Shown here: positions 1 through 9,841 of the stretch, one piece after another
How the letters are laid out: the number at the start of each line of letters is the position of its first letter
How positions within the stretch are numbered: position 1 is the stretch's first letter
NCBI RefSeq assembly: GCF_963676665.1
Contig: NZ_OY781378.1
Location: forward strand, 581,001-645,000
DNA: 64,000 bases
Direction: 5' to 3'
Source of the DNA: an uncultured Tolumonas sp.
Lineage (GTDB): Bacteria; Pseudomonadota; Gammaproteobacteria; Enterobacterales; Aeromonadaceae
The notes under the pieces: generated by a model
Seen by the model: only the letters and a program-made list of their open reading frames with translations
What the model was told of the DNA's origin: nothing
Database searches by the model: none
Translations under genes and position numbers: made by a program

Positions 1-1177
<1,177 letters not shown>

Positions 1178-1189
1178 TCAGTTGTCGTT

Positions 1190-1317
1190 CCTACCCTTCG
1201 TACTTGAAGTTGCCGCGTCGTTGACGGTGTTCACTCACCCCACTCACATAGCACATCTATGCTCATGGGGATTCGTTCACTTGTCGCCTTGCTGCAACTC
1301 CAATTACTTTGGGTATA
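1190..1317 (+). repeat. ERIC/IRU-like intergenic repeat, full-length copy 1
   Basis: This 128-bp element ends in a TATA-like left edge (CCTACCC) and right edge GGGTATA. It contains the ERIC hallmarks TACTTGAAGTTGC, TCACTCACCCC, CATGGGGATTCG and CAATTACTTTGGGTATA. It aligns end to end with the copies at 25817-25944 (opposite orientation) and 43368-43495, which I compared by eye. It sits between the divergent genes cmoA and ubiF. The conceptual peptide across it is repeat sequence, not a gene. Confidence 0.88.
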
Positions 1318-1353
1318 AGATAAGCTATCGCGTCAGTGTCGAGGGAGTTTCAT

Positions 1354-2547
1354 GTGCACAAAATAGACGAAAACCAGGAAAGAACACAATTTGATGTCAT
1401 TGTGGTGGGGGGCGGCATGGTGGGCGCTGCGGCTGCCTGTTTGCTGGCGCAACAAGGTTTGCAAATTGCAGTTGTCGAACAAACAGAACCAGAAGCGTAT
1501 GCGCCAGAGCAAGCAATGGATCTACGTGTTTCGGCGATTAGCCCAGCGTCAGTAGCGTTATTGCAACAAGCCGGTGTCTGGGATGCGATTTTGGCGATGC
1601 GGGTGCGCGCCTATACCGAACTGGCGACTTGGGAAGTGAGCGGGTTGGAAACCCACTTTCATGCGCATGAAGCGGGCATTACCGAACTGGGTTATATCAT
1701 TGAAAACCGCCTGATCCAGCTGGCGTTATGGCAACAACTGCAAACATTACCGAATGTTCGCTTGTATTGCCCGGCACAGATAAACACACTGATACAAACG
1801 AATGAACACGCGGAAATCACCTTGAATGATGGTCAGGTGCTGTCGGCGAGCTGGTTACTGGCGGCAGATGGTGCGAACTCCAGAATTCGGGCCTTGGCTA
1901 AGATTGGCGTAAATAGTTGGGATTACCGGCAAGACTGTCTGTTGATTAATGTGGATCTGGAAGACGAGGCGCCTGCCATTACTTGGCAGCAGTTTTATCC
2001 GTCTGGTCCGCGTTCCTTTTTACCGCTGGCGGGGAACAAAGCCTCGTTGGTTTGGTATGACACCCCAGCTCGGATCGCACAGTTAACGGCCATGACACCA
2101 GCGATGCTGGAGCGGGAAGTGAAACGCCATTTTCCCGAACAGTTACCGGCTTGCAAGGTGACCCATTTTGGCAGTTTTCCTCTGACGCGCCGACATGCTC
2201 AACACTATTACCAAGGGCGAGTGGTTTTGTTGGGGGATGCGGCGCACACCATTCATCCATTGGCCGGGCAGGGGGTTAATCTTGGCTTTAAGGATGTTGC
2301 CTGTTTAGTCGATCTTTGGCATTCAGTGCAGCAAAAACAGCAAGGTTTTGGCAGCAAGCAACTGCAACAATATGAGCGTAAACGCCTGTGCGATAACACC
2401 TTGATGCAATCAACGATGGATCTGTTTTATGCCGGTTTTAGTTCATCGCACATGCCGTTAAAAGTGCTACGCAATATCGCGTTACTGGCGGCGGAAAACG
2501 CCGGTTGGTTGAAGCAAAAAGCCCTGCGTTATGCGCTTGGGCTGTAA
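1354..2547 (+). CDS. ubiF: 3-demethoxyubiquinol 3-hydroxylase (UbiF type FAD monooxygenase)
   Basis: This FAD- and NAD(P)H-dependent monooxygenase catalyses a late ring hydroxylation in ubiquinone synthesis. Motifs are the N-terminal Rossmann GGGMVGAAAA (about residues 19-28), the mid-protein ADGANSRIR, and the C-terminal GDAAHTIHPLAGQGVNLGF FAD site. The end, ALRYALGL, is nearly the same as E. coli UbiF, which favours UbiF over the paralogues UbiH and UbiI. I chose the GTG at 1354 because a GAGGGAG Shine-Dalgarno lies at 1341-1347. The GTG at 1336 is also in frame but lacks such a site. An ATG at 1352 in another frame ends after four codons. The 3' end overlaps yeiE by 19 nt, convergently. 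Confidence 0.88.
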   Translation: MHKIDENQERTQFDVIVVGGGMVGAAAACLLAQQGLQIAVVEQTEPEAYAPEQAMDLRVSAISPASVALLQQAGVWDAILAMRVRAYTELATWEVSGLETHFHAHEAGITELGYIIENRLIQLALWQQLQTLPNVRLYCPAQINTLIQTNEHAEITLNDGQVLSASWLLAADGANSRIRALAKIGVNSWDYRQDCLLINVDLEDEAPAITWQQFYPSGPRSFLPLAGNKASLVWYDTPARIAQLTAMTPAMLEREVKRHFPEQLPACKVTHFGSFPLTRRHAQHYYQGRVVLLGDAAHTIHPLAGQGVNLGFKDVACLVDLWHSVQQKQQGFGSKQLQQYERKRLCDNTLMQSTMDLFYAGFSSSHMPLKVLRNIALLAAENAGWLKQKALRYALGL

Positions 2548-3428
2548 TTGTATTGTTTAACCTGCTGTTCCACTTCCAGAAACACTTTCAGACTGCGGGA
2601 TAAGTGTTTCTGTTTGTGGCGGATCAAATACAACGGGCGCACGATACTGTTCATCCCTTGCAGTTGTAAGGTGCTCAGGCGGCCACTTTCCAGTTGTTCT
2701 GTAATGACCGCCCGGGATAAACAACTGACGGTTTGGCTGTGACTGACCGCGTGTTTGATGGCTTCCGAGTTACCTAATTCCATCACCAGATTAAAGTGGT
2801 GGAGTTGTGGTAACAGCTGTTGCTCAACCACTTCGCGGGTGCCAGAGCCAGCTTCACGTAAGATCCACTGACATTTCGCCAGCTGTTCGGCACTGACGGT
2901 TTGTCCGGCTAACGGATGTGTTGCCGCACAAAACAGCAGCAGTTCATCCTGTCGCCAGAACTGGCTTTCCAGTTCCATGCGATGACAAGGGCCTTCGATA
3001 AAACCAATATCAACGTCGAAATTTGCCACTGCTTCTGCTATGTCGGCACTGTTTGCGACTCGTAATTCCAGTTGGATGCCGGGAAACTTTTCACGATAAC
3101 GGGCAATCACGGCGGGCAACAGATAATTCCCAATCGTGGTGCTGGCACCAATTTTTAATATACTGCGACCATCAGCAAACAGGTTTTCCAGCTCTTGCGC
3201 CTGCTCCAGTAACGCTTGCGCGCGAGGGAAGAGTAAGCGAGCATTTTCATTGACAATCAAACGTTTGCCTGCGCGTTCAAACAGTTGCACACCCAGCTGA
3301 TTTTCGAGATCAGCCAGCGCACTGCTGACAGCAGATTGAGATAACGAGAGTTTCTCTGCCCCGCGAGTGGTGGACTGAGTGTCGATAACGGCCAGAAAAA
3401 CTTCTAATTGACGCAGCGTGATGTTCAC
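2529..3428 (-). CDS. yeiE: LysR-family regulator, YeiE type
   Basis: LysR-type transcriptional regulator of 299 residues. It has an N-terminal winged helix-turn-helix (residues 1-60, with LSQSAVSSALADLENQLG as the recognition part) followed by a periplasmic-binding-like effector domain. It matches E. coli YeiE closely through GNYLLPAVIARYR, VDIGFIEGPCH, ILREAGSGTRE and MELGNSEAIKHAV, and the length agrees. YeiE has been linked to sulfite and iron responses in enterobacteria; the target here is not visible. A 20-bp perfect palindrome 21 nt upstream of the ATG suggests autoregulation. Divergent from gstA; convergent with ubiF. Confidence 0.88.
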   Translation of the reverse strand: MNITLRQLEVFLAVIDTQSTTRGAEKLSLSQSAVSSALADLENQLGVQLFERAGKRLIVNENARLLFPRAQALLEQAQELENLFADGRSILKIGASTTIGNYLLPAVIARYREKFPGIQLELRVANSADIAEAVANFDVDIGFIEGPCHRMELESQFWRQDELLLFCAATHPLAGQTVSAEQLAKCQWILREAGSGTREVVEQQLLPQLHHFNLVMELGNSEAIKHAVSHSQTVSCLSRAVITEQLESGRLSTLQLQGMNSIVRPLYLIRHKQKHLSRSLKVFLEVEQQVKQYNYSPSA

Positions 3429-3449
3429 AGTGATATCATTTTTTTGGAT

Positions 3450-3469
3450 TGATTATTCAAATATAATCA
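3450..3469. promoter_or_regulatory. candidate LysR operator palindrome
   Basis: TGATTAT and ATAATCA form perfect 7-bp inverted arms around a 6-bp AT-rich spacer, just upstream of the LysR gene and in the region shared with divergent gstA. Position, AT richness and symmetry fit a LysR-type autoregulatory site. The assignment to this regulator is inference. Confidence 0.5.
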
Positions 3470-3612
3470 TTTTTAGTAATTAATTCATCTTTATTCTTTT
3501 ATAAGCCATTTTACGGAGTTGGCACGTAATGATCATCGAGGAATGATTGACGGGAATAGTCAACCATTCCATTATCAACAGTGACGGGTAATCTCGCCTT
3601 CATTAAGGAGAA

Positions 3613-4218
3613 ATGATGAAACTGTACTACGCTCCCGGTGCCTGTTCTCAGGCTTCCCACATTGCATTACGTGAATCAGGTTTAGATTTTCAGCTGGAAA
3701 AAGTCGATTTACGCCAGAAAATTACTGCGTCAGGCGAAGATTATCGCACCATTAACCCATTAGGTTATGTGCCTGCTTTGCAACTGGATACCGGTGATGT
3801 GATCACCGAAGGCCCGGCCATCATGCAATTTATTGCGGACCAAGCGCCTGCGGCGGGTTTGTTGCCTGTAGTTGGTGTTGCCCGCTATCGCGCGATTGGC
3901 TGGTTGAATTTTATCGCCACCGAATTACACAAAACCTGTTCACCGCTTTTTTCCCCGACTATCACCGAAGAACAACGTAAACCGATCATTGAACGTTTGT
4001 CATTGCGTCTGGATACTATCGAGCAGAAATTTGCGGCAGGCGGTTATTTGATGGGGGTGAATTACTGCGTCGCAGATATTTATCTGTTTGTTGTGACTGG
4101 CTGGTTTGGCCGTTTACAGATCCCATTAAAAAAATGGCCCCACATCGAGCGTTTCCGCGAAGTGGTGGCAACACGCCCGGCAGTACAAGCTGCGTTAGAA
4201 GCCGAAGGGTTAATTTAA
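3613..4218 (+). CDS. gstA: glutathione S-transferase, beta class (GstA type)
   Basis: Cytosolic glutathione transferase of 201 residues. The thioredoxin-like N-terminal domain starts MKLYYAPGACSQASHIALRE, with the beta-class cysteine at residue 10 counting from the second Met, and the TEGPAIMQFIADQ glutathione-binding turn near residue 65. The helical C-terminal domain has WLNFIATELHK and the ADIYLF N-cap motif. It resembles E. coli GstA along its length. An AAGGAG Shine-Dalgarno sits at 3605-3610, which suits either of the two adjacent ATGs at 3613 and 3616. A rho-independent terminator follows. Confidence 0.9.
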   Translation: MMKLYYAPGACSQASHIALRESGLDFQLEKVDLRQKITASGEDYRTINPLGYVPALQLDTGDVITEGPAIMQFIADQAPAAGLLPVVGVARYRAIGWLNFIATELHKTCSPLFSPTITEEQRKPIIERLSLRLDTIEQKFAAGGYLMGVNYCVADIYLFVVTGWFGRLQIPLKKWPHIERFREVVATRPAVQAALEAEGLI

Positions 4219-4238
4219 CTCACCCTTATTTTGTATGA

Positions 4239-4262
4239 AAGCCCGCGTTGCGGGCTTTTTTG
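4239..4262 (+). terminator. rho-independent terminator after gstA
   Basis: GCCCGC and GCGGGC form a 6-bp GC stem with a GTT loop, extended by flanking A and T residues and followed by a T run. It lies 20 nt after the gstA stop. Confidence 0.9.
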
Positions 4263-4324
4263 TTTTGGCTTGCGCGTTTCAATGTCATTAAAGCTTTGGC
4301 ACAATGCCGGCGAGAATAACCTCG

Positions 4325-6811
4325 ATGCCATTTAGCGAGGAATTATTACGGAGAGCTATTTTGTCGCAGTTGCCCATTCACGATCTGTTGCCACAGCTTG
4401 CGCAGGCGTGCCATTCGCACAATCAGGTGATCCTGCAGGCATCGCCGGGAACGGGTAAGTCGACGGTAGTACCCTTATTCCTGTTACAAGAATTAGCGGG
4501 TTGTGGTCGTATTATCATGCTGGAACCGCGCCGCTTGGCTGCGCGAAATATTGCACTGTATCTGGCGCAACAACTTGGCGAACCGGTTGGGCAGCAGGTG
4601 GGTTATCGCGTGCGTGGTGAGCAGAAAACCAGTAACGCGACGCGGTTGGAAATTGTCACCGAAGGCATTTTGACGCGCATGCTGCAGCAAGATCCCGAGC
4701 TGAGTGGTGTCGATCTGCTGATTTTTGATGAGTTCCACGAACGCAGTTTACAAGCCGACACCGCCTTGGCGTTTGCGTTAGAAAGCCAGGCAGCATTGCG
4801 GCCCGATCTGAAATTACTGGTAATGTCAGCCACACTCGATGGTTTACCGTTGCCACAACTGTTACCCGATGCAATGGTGCTGAATTGCCCCGGTCGCAGT
4901 TATCCGATCACGTATCATTATCAGCCGGTAAACCGACAGCAACCGTTAGTGCCACAATGGGGATCGGTAATTGTTGAGGCGATTTCAAATGAACAGGGCA
5001 GCTTGTTAGTGTTTCTGCCCGGCGCCGGGGAAATCGATCGTTTGGCGGAATGGCTGCAGCCACGCTTACCCGATTCTATTGCCGTGTTACGTTTGCACGG
5101 CCGGTTACCGTTTGTCGAACAGCAGCGGGCGATCTTACCTTGTGCGGCAGGGCAACGCAAAGTCGTGCTGGCGACCAATGTAGCGGAAACCTCACTGACC
5201 ATAGAAGGTATTCAGGTCGTCATTGATAGCGGTCTGGAACGGCGCAGCAGTTTCGATTTAAAAAGTGGTGTGACGCGACTAGAGACCAAACAGATCGCCA
5301 AAGCATCGGCGACTCAACGTGCGGGGCGTGCTGGTCGTTTAGGCCCCGGTGTTTGTTATCGGTTGTGGAGCCAGGAAGCGCAAGAACGTCTGGAAGAACA
5401 GGCTCCGGCAGAGATCCTGTGCAGTGATCTGTCATCATTGTTACTGGAAGCTGCACTGTGGGGCAGTACGCCGGAACAATTACCGTTGTTAGACCCGCCA
5501 CCGGCTGCGGCATTGGCGGCAGGCCGCCAGTTGTTGCAATGGCTGGAAGTCTTTGATGCGCAGCATAAATTGACGGATAAAGGCCATCAGCTTGCCGCCT
5601 TACCTTGTGAACCCCGCTTGGGGCATTTGTTATTAGGGGCACAGGCGCTGGAACAGCAAGGTTATGCTGAGTTACTGGCTGCGGCCTGTTATCTGGTGGC
5701 GTTACAAGAAGAGCGCGTGTTGGGTAATGATCCTGTCTCCGTGCAGCTGCAGCGTTTAAGTCAAAGTTTACGCCCGGCGGCACAACGTTGGTGGCAACGG
5801 TTAAACGGTGAAGGTGCTTTGCCGTCTTGTTCTGTTGCGCAGATCGATCTGTTGTGTGCGCTGGCGTGGCCCGATCGTATCGCGAAAAACAGCGGTGAAT
5901 TACGTTATCAGCTGGCAAATGGGCAGCGCGCCGATCTGATGTTTGACCACCCTTGTCAGGGCAAAGAGTGGCTGGTGGCCGTCTCACTGCAACAAACGGA
6001 ACAAGGCTTACGTATCTATACCGCCGAGCCACTCGATATTGTTTTGTTGCAGACCATGCAACCGCAATTGTTGCGTGAAACCACCCATCTGGGCTGGGAT
6101 AGCAAAGCCGAGCGAGTTCGTGCAGAAAAACAAGCCTGCTTAGGCGCGATTGTACTGAAACGTCAGCCACTCACTGATCTGAGTGCCGAACAAAAAACAC
6201 AATGTTTGCTGGAAGGGATCCGCTTCCATGGTCTGGTGTGTTTGCCGTGGAATGAAGAGAGTGAGCAATGGTTGCAACGCTGGCGTTGTGCCGGCGATTG
6301 GCTGCCAGAATTAGCATTGCCAGCCGCTGACGATGTGACGTTATTAGCAAGTCTGGAGCAGTGGTTATTACCGCATCTGGATGGTTTATCGCGTTTAGAT
6401 GATCTGCGCCGATTATCATTCCTGACCATTTTGAAAGGGAACGTAAGCTGGGCGCAGCAGCAAAAACTTGATGAGTTATTACCCACCCATTTTACCGCGC
6501 CAACCGGAAGCCGTATTCCATTGCGTTATGCTGCAGGACGCGCACCGGTGCTGGCAGTACGTATTCAGGAGATGTTTGGTCAACGCGACACACCGAAAGT
6601 AGCGCATGGCAAAATAGCATTGCAGATCGAGTTGTTATCGCCGGCGAAACGCCCGCTACAGATCACGCAGGATCTGGTGGCTTTCTGGCAAGGGGCGTAT
6701 AACGATGTAAAAAAAGAGGGCAGAGGGCGTTACCCGAAACATTTTTGGCCCGATGATCCGCTAGAAGCGATGCCGACAAAAACAGTGAAAAGACTGATGC
6801 AAAAGGATTAA
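4325..6811 (+). CDS. hrpB: ATP-dependent DEAH-type helicase HrpB
   Basis: HrpB is a large DEAH-box RNA helicase-like ATPase of unsettled cellular role. From the ATG at 4325 the protein has 828 residues (E. coli about 810). Visible motifs are Walker A ASPGTGKST (39-47), PRRLAAR, Walker B DEFH (135-138), SAT (168-170), ATNVAETSLTIEG, and QRAGRAGRLGPG. The C-terminal HrpB domain contains VPTGSRI-like PTGSRIPLRY and the ending RYPKHFWPDDPLEAMPT, both hallmarks. The frame is open from an ATG at 4304; neither start has a strong Shine-Dalgarno, so the start is uncertain. It lies directly upstream of mrcB, as in E. coli. Confidence 0.93.
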   Translation: MPFSEELLRRAILSQLPIHDLLPQLAQACHSHNQVILQASPGTGKSTVVPLFLLQELAGCGRIIMLEPRRLAARNIALYLAQQLGEPVGQQVGYRVRGEQKTSNATRLEIVTEGILTRMLQQDPELSGVDLLIFDEFHERSLQADTALAFALESQAALRPDLKLLVMSATLDGLPLPQLLPDAMVLNCPGRSYPITYHYQPVNRQQPLVPQWGSVIVEAISNEQGSLLVFLPGAGEIDRLAEWLQPRLPDSIAVLRLHGRLPFVEQQRAILPCAAGQRKVVLATNVAETSLTIEGIQVVIDSGLERRSSFDLKSGVTRLETKQIAKASATQRAGRAGRLGPGVCYRLWSQEAQERLEEQAPAEILCSDLSSLLLEAALWGSTPEQLPLLDPPPAAALAAGRQLLQWLEVFDAQHKLTDKGHQLAALPCEPRLGHLLLGAQALEQQGYAELLAAACYLVALQEERVLGNDPVSVQLQRLSQSLRPAAQRWWQRLNGEGALPSCSVAQIDLLCALAWPDRIAKNSGELRYQLANGQRADLMFDHPCQGKEWLVAVSLQQTEQGLRIYTAEPLDIVLLQTMQPQLLRETTHLGWDSKAERVRAEKQACLGAIVLKRQPLTDLSAEQKTQCLLEGIRFHGLVCLPWNEESEQWLQRWRCAGDWLPELALPAADDVTLLASLEQWLLPHLDGLSRLDDLRRLSFLTILKGNVSWAQQQKLDELLPTHFTAPTGSRIPLRYAAGRAPVLAVRIQEMFGQRDTPKVAHGKIALQIELLSPAKRPLQITQDLVAFWQGAYNDVKKEGRGRYPKHFWPDDPLEAMPTKTVKRLMQKD

Positions 6812-6817
6812 TTCATT

Positions 6818-9118
6818 TTGGCAAAGAAACCGGTAAAAAAGAAAGTAACGGGATATCCATTCTGGCACTGGCGCCGTTGGATACGTTTTGCCATCAAACT
6901 GAGTTTGGTGGGCATTGCCTTCATGGTGATGTTTGGCATCTATCTCGACAGTCTGATCCACAGCAAGTTTGATGGTCAGAAATGGCAGCTTCCGGCTGTG
7001 GTCTATAGTCGTCCATTGGAGTTATTTCCGGGGCAGCGCTTGTCGGTGCAGCAGATGCTGCATGAGCTCAAGTTGCTGAATTACCGCGAAAGTACTCGTC
7101 CACAGGGGCCGGGGCAATATGCGGTGAATGGTCAGCGGATGCTGGTGATCCGCCGTTCGTTTGATTTTGCCGATGGCGCAGAAAAGACACGACCGTTATT
7201 GCTGAGTTTCAGCGGGCAACGTCTGGCGAGTATTCAGAATGCCGATAATCAGCATGAACTGGCTTATGTACGCATGGATCCGGTATTGCTCGATCGCCTC
7301 AGCGGTGATGAGATCGAAGATCGTATTTTGCTGCGCATTAATCAGGTGCCGCAAACGTTCGTCAACATGCTGTTGCTGGTGGAAGATCGTGATTTTTACA
7401 ATCATGGCGGCGTCTCGATTCTCTCGATTGGTCGTGCGTTTCTGGCCAATTTACGCGCCGGTCATGCGGTACAGGGCGGCAGTACGCTGACCCAGCAGTT
7501 GGCGAAAAACTATTTCCTCACGCGTGAACGTAGCCTGATGCGTAAGGTGCAGGAAGCCTACATGGCGGTGATCATCGATTATCGTTATGAGAAAAACCAG
7601 ATCCTCGAAACCTACATGAATGAGATCTACCTTGGTCAGAACTATGCGCAAGGTGTGTATGGCTTTGGTCTGGCGTCGTATTTCTATTTCGGTATGCCAC
7701 TCAATGAGCTGGAGCCGGATCAAATGGCGTTGCTGGTGACTATGGTGCGCGGTCCGTCCTATTACGATCCATGGCGTTATCCGGAACGGGCACAACAGCG
7801 TCGCGACATGATTTTACGGCTGATGCTGGAAAATAATCAGCTGTCACCGGAGCAGTTCCAGCGGTATGCCTCGCGGCCTTTAGGGTTGCTGGAGCGAGGG
7901 CAGATGACTTTTGGTCGTACACCGGCTTTTATGAATCTGCTGCGTCGAGAATTACGCCAACGATTTGGTGAAGGGTTCCTCAAACAGTCCGGGCTGAAGA
8001 TTTTTACCAGTCTGGATCCGGTGGCGCAACAAGCGGCAGAAGAGTCGGTTTCCTCGCAACTGGATAGCATTGAAAAACGCCTGAATCGCAAGGCTCTACA
8101 AGGCGCGATGGTGGTCACCAACCGCCATTCCGGCGAAGTGTCCGCGTTAGTTGGCGGACGGGATACCAATTATGCGGGGTTAAACCGTGCACTGGATGCG
8201 CGTCGTCCGATTGGTTCGCAGATTAAACCGGCTGTTTATCTGACCGCGTTGGATCAGGGCTATCAGTTGGCAACGCCGTTGAAAGATGAACCGTTGCAGC
8301 TGCGTAATCAGGGCGGTAAAACCTGGGCACCACAAAACTACGATAAAACCTATCGTGGCAATGTGCCGTTGTATGCAGCGATGGCTAATTCACTCAACGT
8401 CCCGACGGTTCGTTTAGGTATGGCGGTCGGTATCCCGGCGGTGGCGGAAACGCTGAAGAAACTGGGGGTGACGCAGGATATCCCACTTTTCCCTTCCTTG
8501 TTTTTAGGCATTCTGGAGTTATCGCCATTTGAGGTTAATCAGTTCTATCTGACGTTAGCGACACAGGGCTTATATCAGCCATTAACCGCGATCCGCACCA
8601 TTCAGGATAGTGACGGCAAAGTGTTGTATCAGCGTGCGGAGAAAGCCGAACGCCGTGTTGACAGTCAATCTGCCTATCTGACGTTGTTTACCATGACCAA
8701 AGTTGCCAGTCAGGGCACGGCGCGAGTGTTGGCGTCGCAGTTCCCCGGTGTAGTGTTGGCGGGTAAAACCGGTACGACGGATAACCTGCGTGACGCATGG
8801 TTTACGGGGATGGATAACGACGAGTTGATCACCACTTGGGTGGGGCGTGATGATAATCAGCCAGCGGGTTTAACCGGCGCCAACGGCGCGTTGCCCTTGT
8901 TTACTAACTATATGCAACGACGGGGCGTGAATTCGCTGAAATTGCAGGTACCGCAGGGTATTTCCATGGTGAACTTCAACGTCGATGGTAAACCTGTAGC
9001 CAGTGGTTGCGGTGGTGCGCTGATGTTACCGGCGCGAACTGACAAACTGCCTCCGGCGGAAAGTTGTAGCAGTACGCCAGTGGATTGGATTAAAAATATG
9101 TTCTCTAGTGGGGAATAA
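6818..9118 (+). CDS. mrcB: bifunctional penicillin-binding protein 1B
   Basis: Inner-membrane peptidoglycan synthase with glycosyltransferase and transpeptidase activity. The 766-residue protein has a short basic cytoplasmic tail, one membrane helix (about 25-45), a UB2H domain (about 60-140), a GT51 domain with the catalytic EDRDFYNHGG and QGGSTLTQQLAKN, and a transpeptidase domain with SxxK at S467-K470 (GSQIKP), SLN (NSLNVP) and KTG at 650-652. It is shorter than E. coli PBP1B (844), mainly in the tails. The start is TTG at 6818, six bases after the hrpB stop, with AAAGGA upstream inside the end of hrpB. That spacing suggests coupled translation with hrpB. Confidence 0.95.
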   Translation: MAKKPVKKKVTGYPFWHWRRWIRFAIKLSLVGIAFMVMFGIYLDSLIHSKFDGQKWQLPAVVYSRPLELFPGQRLSVQQMLHELKLLNYRESTRPQGPGQYAVNGQRMLVIRRSFDFADGAEKTRPLLLSFSGQRLASIQNADNQHELAYVRMDPVLLDRLSGDEIEDRILLRINQVPQTFVNMLLLVEDRDFYNHGGVSILSIGRAFLANLRAGHAVQGGSTLTQQLAKNYFLTRERSLMRKVQEAYMAVIIDYRYEKNQILETYMNEIYLGQNYAQGVYGFGLASYFYFGMPLNELEPDQMALLVTMVRGPSYYDPWRYPERAQQRRDMILRLMLENNQLSPEQFQRYASRPLGLLERGQMTFGRTPAFMNLLRRELRQRFGEGFLKQSGLKIFTSLDPVAQQAAEESVSSQLDSIEKRLNRKALQGAMVVTNRHSGEVSALVGGRDTNYAGLNRALDARRPIGSQIKPAVYLTALDQGYQLATPLKDEPLQLRNQGGKTWAPQNYDKTYRGNVPLYAAMANSLNVPTVRLGMAVGIPAVAETLKKLGVTQDIPLFPSLFLGILELSPFEVNQFYLTLATQGLYQPLTAIRTIQDSDGKVLYQRAEKAERRVDSQSAYLTLFTMTKVASQGTARVLASQFPGVVLAGKTGTTDNLRDAWFTGMDNDELITTWVGRDDNQPAGLTGANGALPLFTNYMQRRGVNSLKLQVPQGISMVNFNVDGKPVASGCGGALMLPARTDKLPPAESCSSTPVDWIKNMFSSGE

Positions 9119-9134
9119 TTGGCTGGAATATTAC

Positions 9135-9235
9135 GCTGGTCACCAACTCAACGCTGACACGCCGTAAATCCATCCATGGAGGCTTGGGCGCCGCATCCTT
9201 GCGGCGCACAGTCGACTTTTGAGTCGGTGACCAGC
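9135..9235. repeat. nested palindromic intergenic element
   Basis: Outer arms 9135-9151 and 9219-9235 are 17-bp inverted repeats with one mismatch (GCTGGTCACC... against ...GGTGACCAGC). Inside is a second stem, GCGCCGC (9188-9194) and GCGGCGC (9201-9207) with a 6-nt loop, and a TCCATGGA palindrome. No T tract follows, so it is not a standard terminator, and it holds no open frame of note. It fills the gap between mrcB and the oppositely facing yajL. It may be a non-autonomous repeat; only one copy is visible here. Confidence 0.6.
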
Positions 9236-9266
9236 TGTCTCTCAGCTAAGGGGCAAACGCTAGTTA

Positions 9267-9833
9267 TTAAGCCAGCATACCCTTACGCACCTGAGCTGCG
9301 ATTTCTTTACCTTGTAACTCCGCAACAATTGCCAACGCAAAGTCGATGCTGGTGGCGGGGCCTTGGCTGGTGATCAGCTTGTTGGGTTTATCTACGACGA
9401 CACGATCCTGACGGAGTTGTTTTGTAGGTAACTGACTTTGCGTACCGGGGTAACCAGTAACCAAGGCATCACCAATCAGATCATGATGAGCTAAAACCAA
9501 TGCAGGGGAGGCACAAATTGCTGCGCGCCATAACTCGTTGGCATGTTGTTTTTTCAGTAACTCAATCACCATCGGGTTATCGCGCAGATATTCAGCACCA
9601 GGCAAACCGCCGGGTAATACGATCACATCAAACATTTCATGCGCGACTTCTTCCAGCAAATGATCCGCGACCAGATGTACACCACGAGAGGCGACGATTT
9701 CACGCTGCTTGTTGGGGTTAATCGATGCAACCGTGACTTTTATATTGCCGCGTACCAGCGTATCAATGCTGGTCACTGCTTCAATCTCTTCACAGCCGGG
9801 GGCAATAATAACCAGTGCTCTTTTGCTCATCAT
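9267..9833 (-). CDS. yajL: DJ-1/PfpI family protein YajL
   Basis: YajL belongs to the DJ-1 superfamily, linked to protection of proteins from oxidative and carbonyl stress. The 188-residue protein has the early glutamate in APGCEEIEAV, the IVLPGG strand, and the nucleophile elbow AAICASP with cysteine at about 107. It agrees with E. coli YajL, including LTSQGP and IDFALAIV near the end. Two adjacent ATGs can serve as start; AAGGA, which overlaps the panE stop, is the ribosome site. It is the second gene of a panE-yajL operon, as in E. coli. Confidence 0.92.
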   Translation of the reverse strand: MMSKRALVIIAPGCEEIEAVTSIDTLVRGNIKVTVASINPNKQREIVASRGVHLVADHLLEEVAHEMFDVIVLPGGLPGAEYLRDNPMVIELLKKQHANELWRAAICASPALVLAHHDLIGDALVTGYPGTQSQLPTKQLRQDRVVVDKPNKLITSQGPATSIDFALAIVAELQGKEIAAQVRKGMLA

Positions 9834-9841
9834 GTTCGTCC

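Noticed and set aside
1352..1363. Four-codon ATG minigene overlapping the ubiF start
   Set aside because: Probably chance; the GTG at 1354 has the proper ribosome site, and nothing supports a regulatory role.
1182..1394. Open frame of 70 codons upstream of ubiF
   Set aside because: It translates the ERIC repeat; the frame at 43357-43542 has a nearly identical conceptual product for the same reason.
5220..6170. Long antisense frame of 316 codons inside hrpB
   Set aside because: It is a shadow of the hrpB coding frame; its residues match no known family, while hrpB is well conserved.
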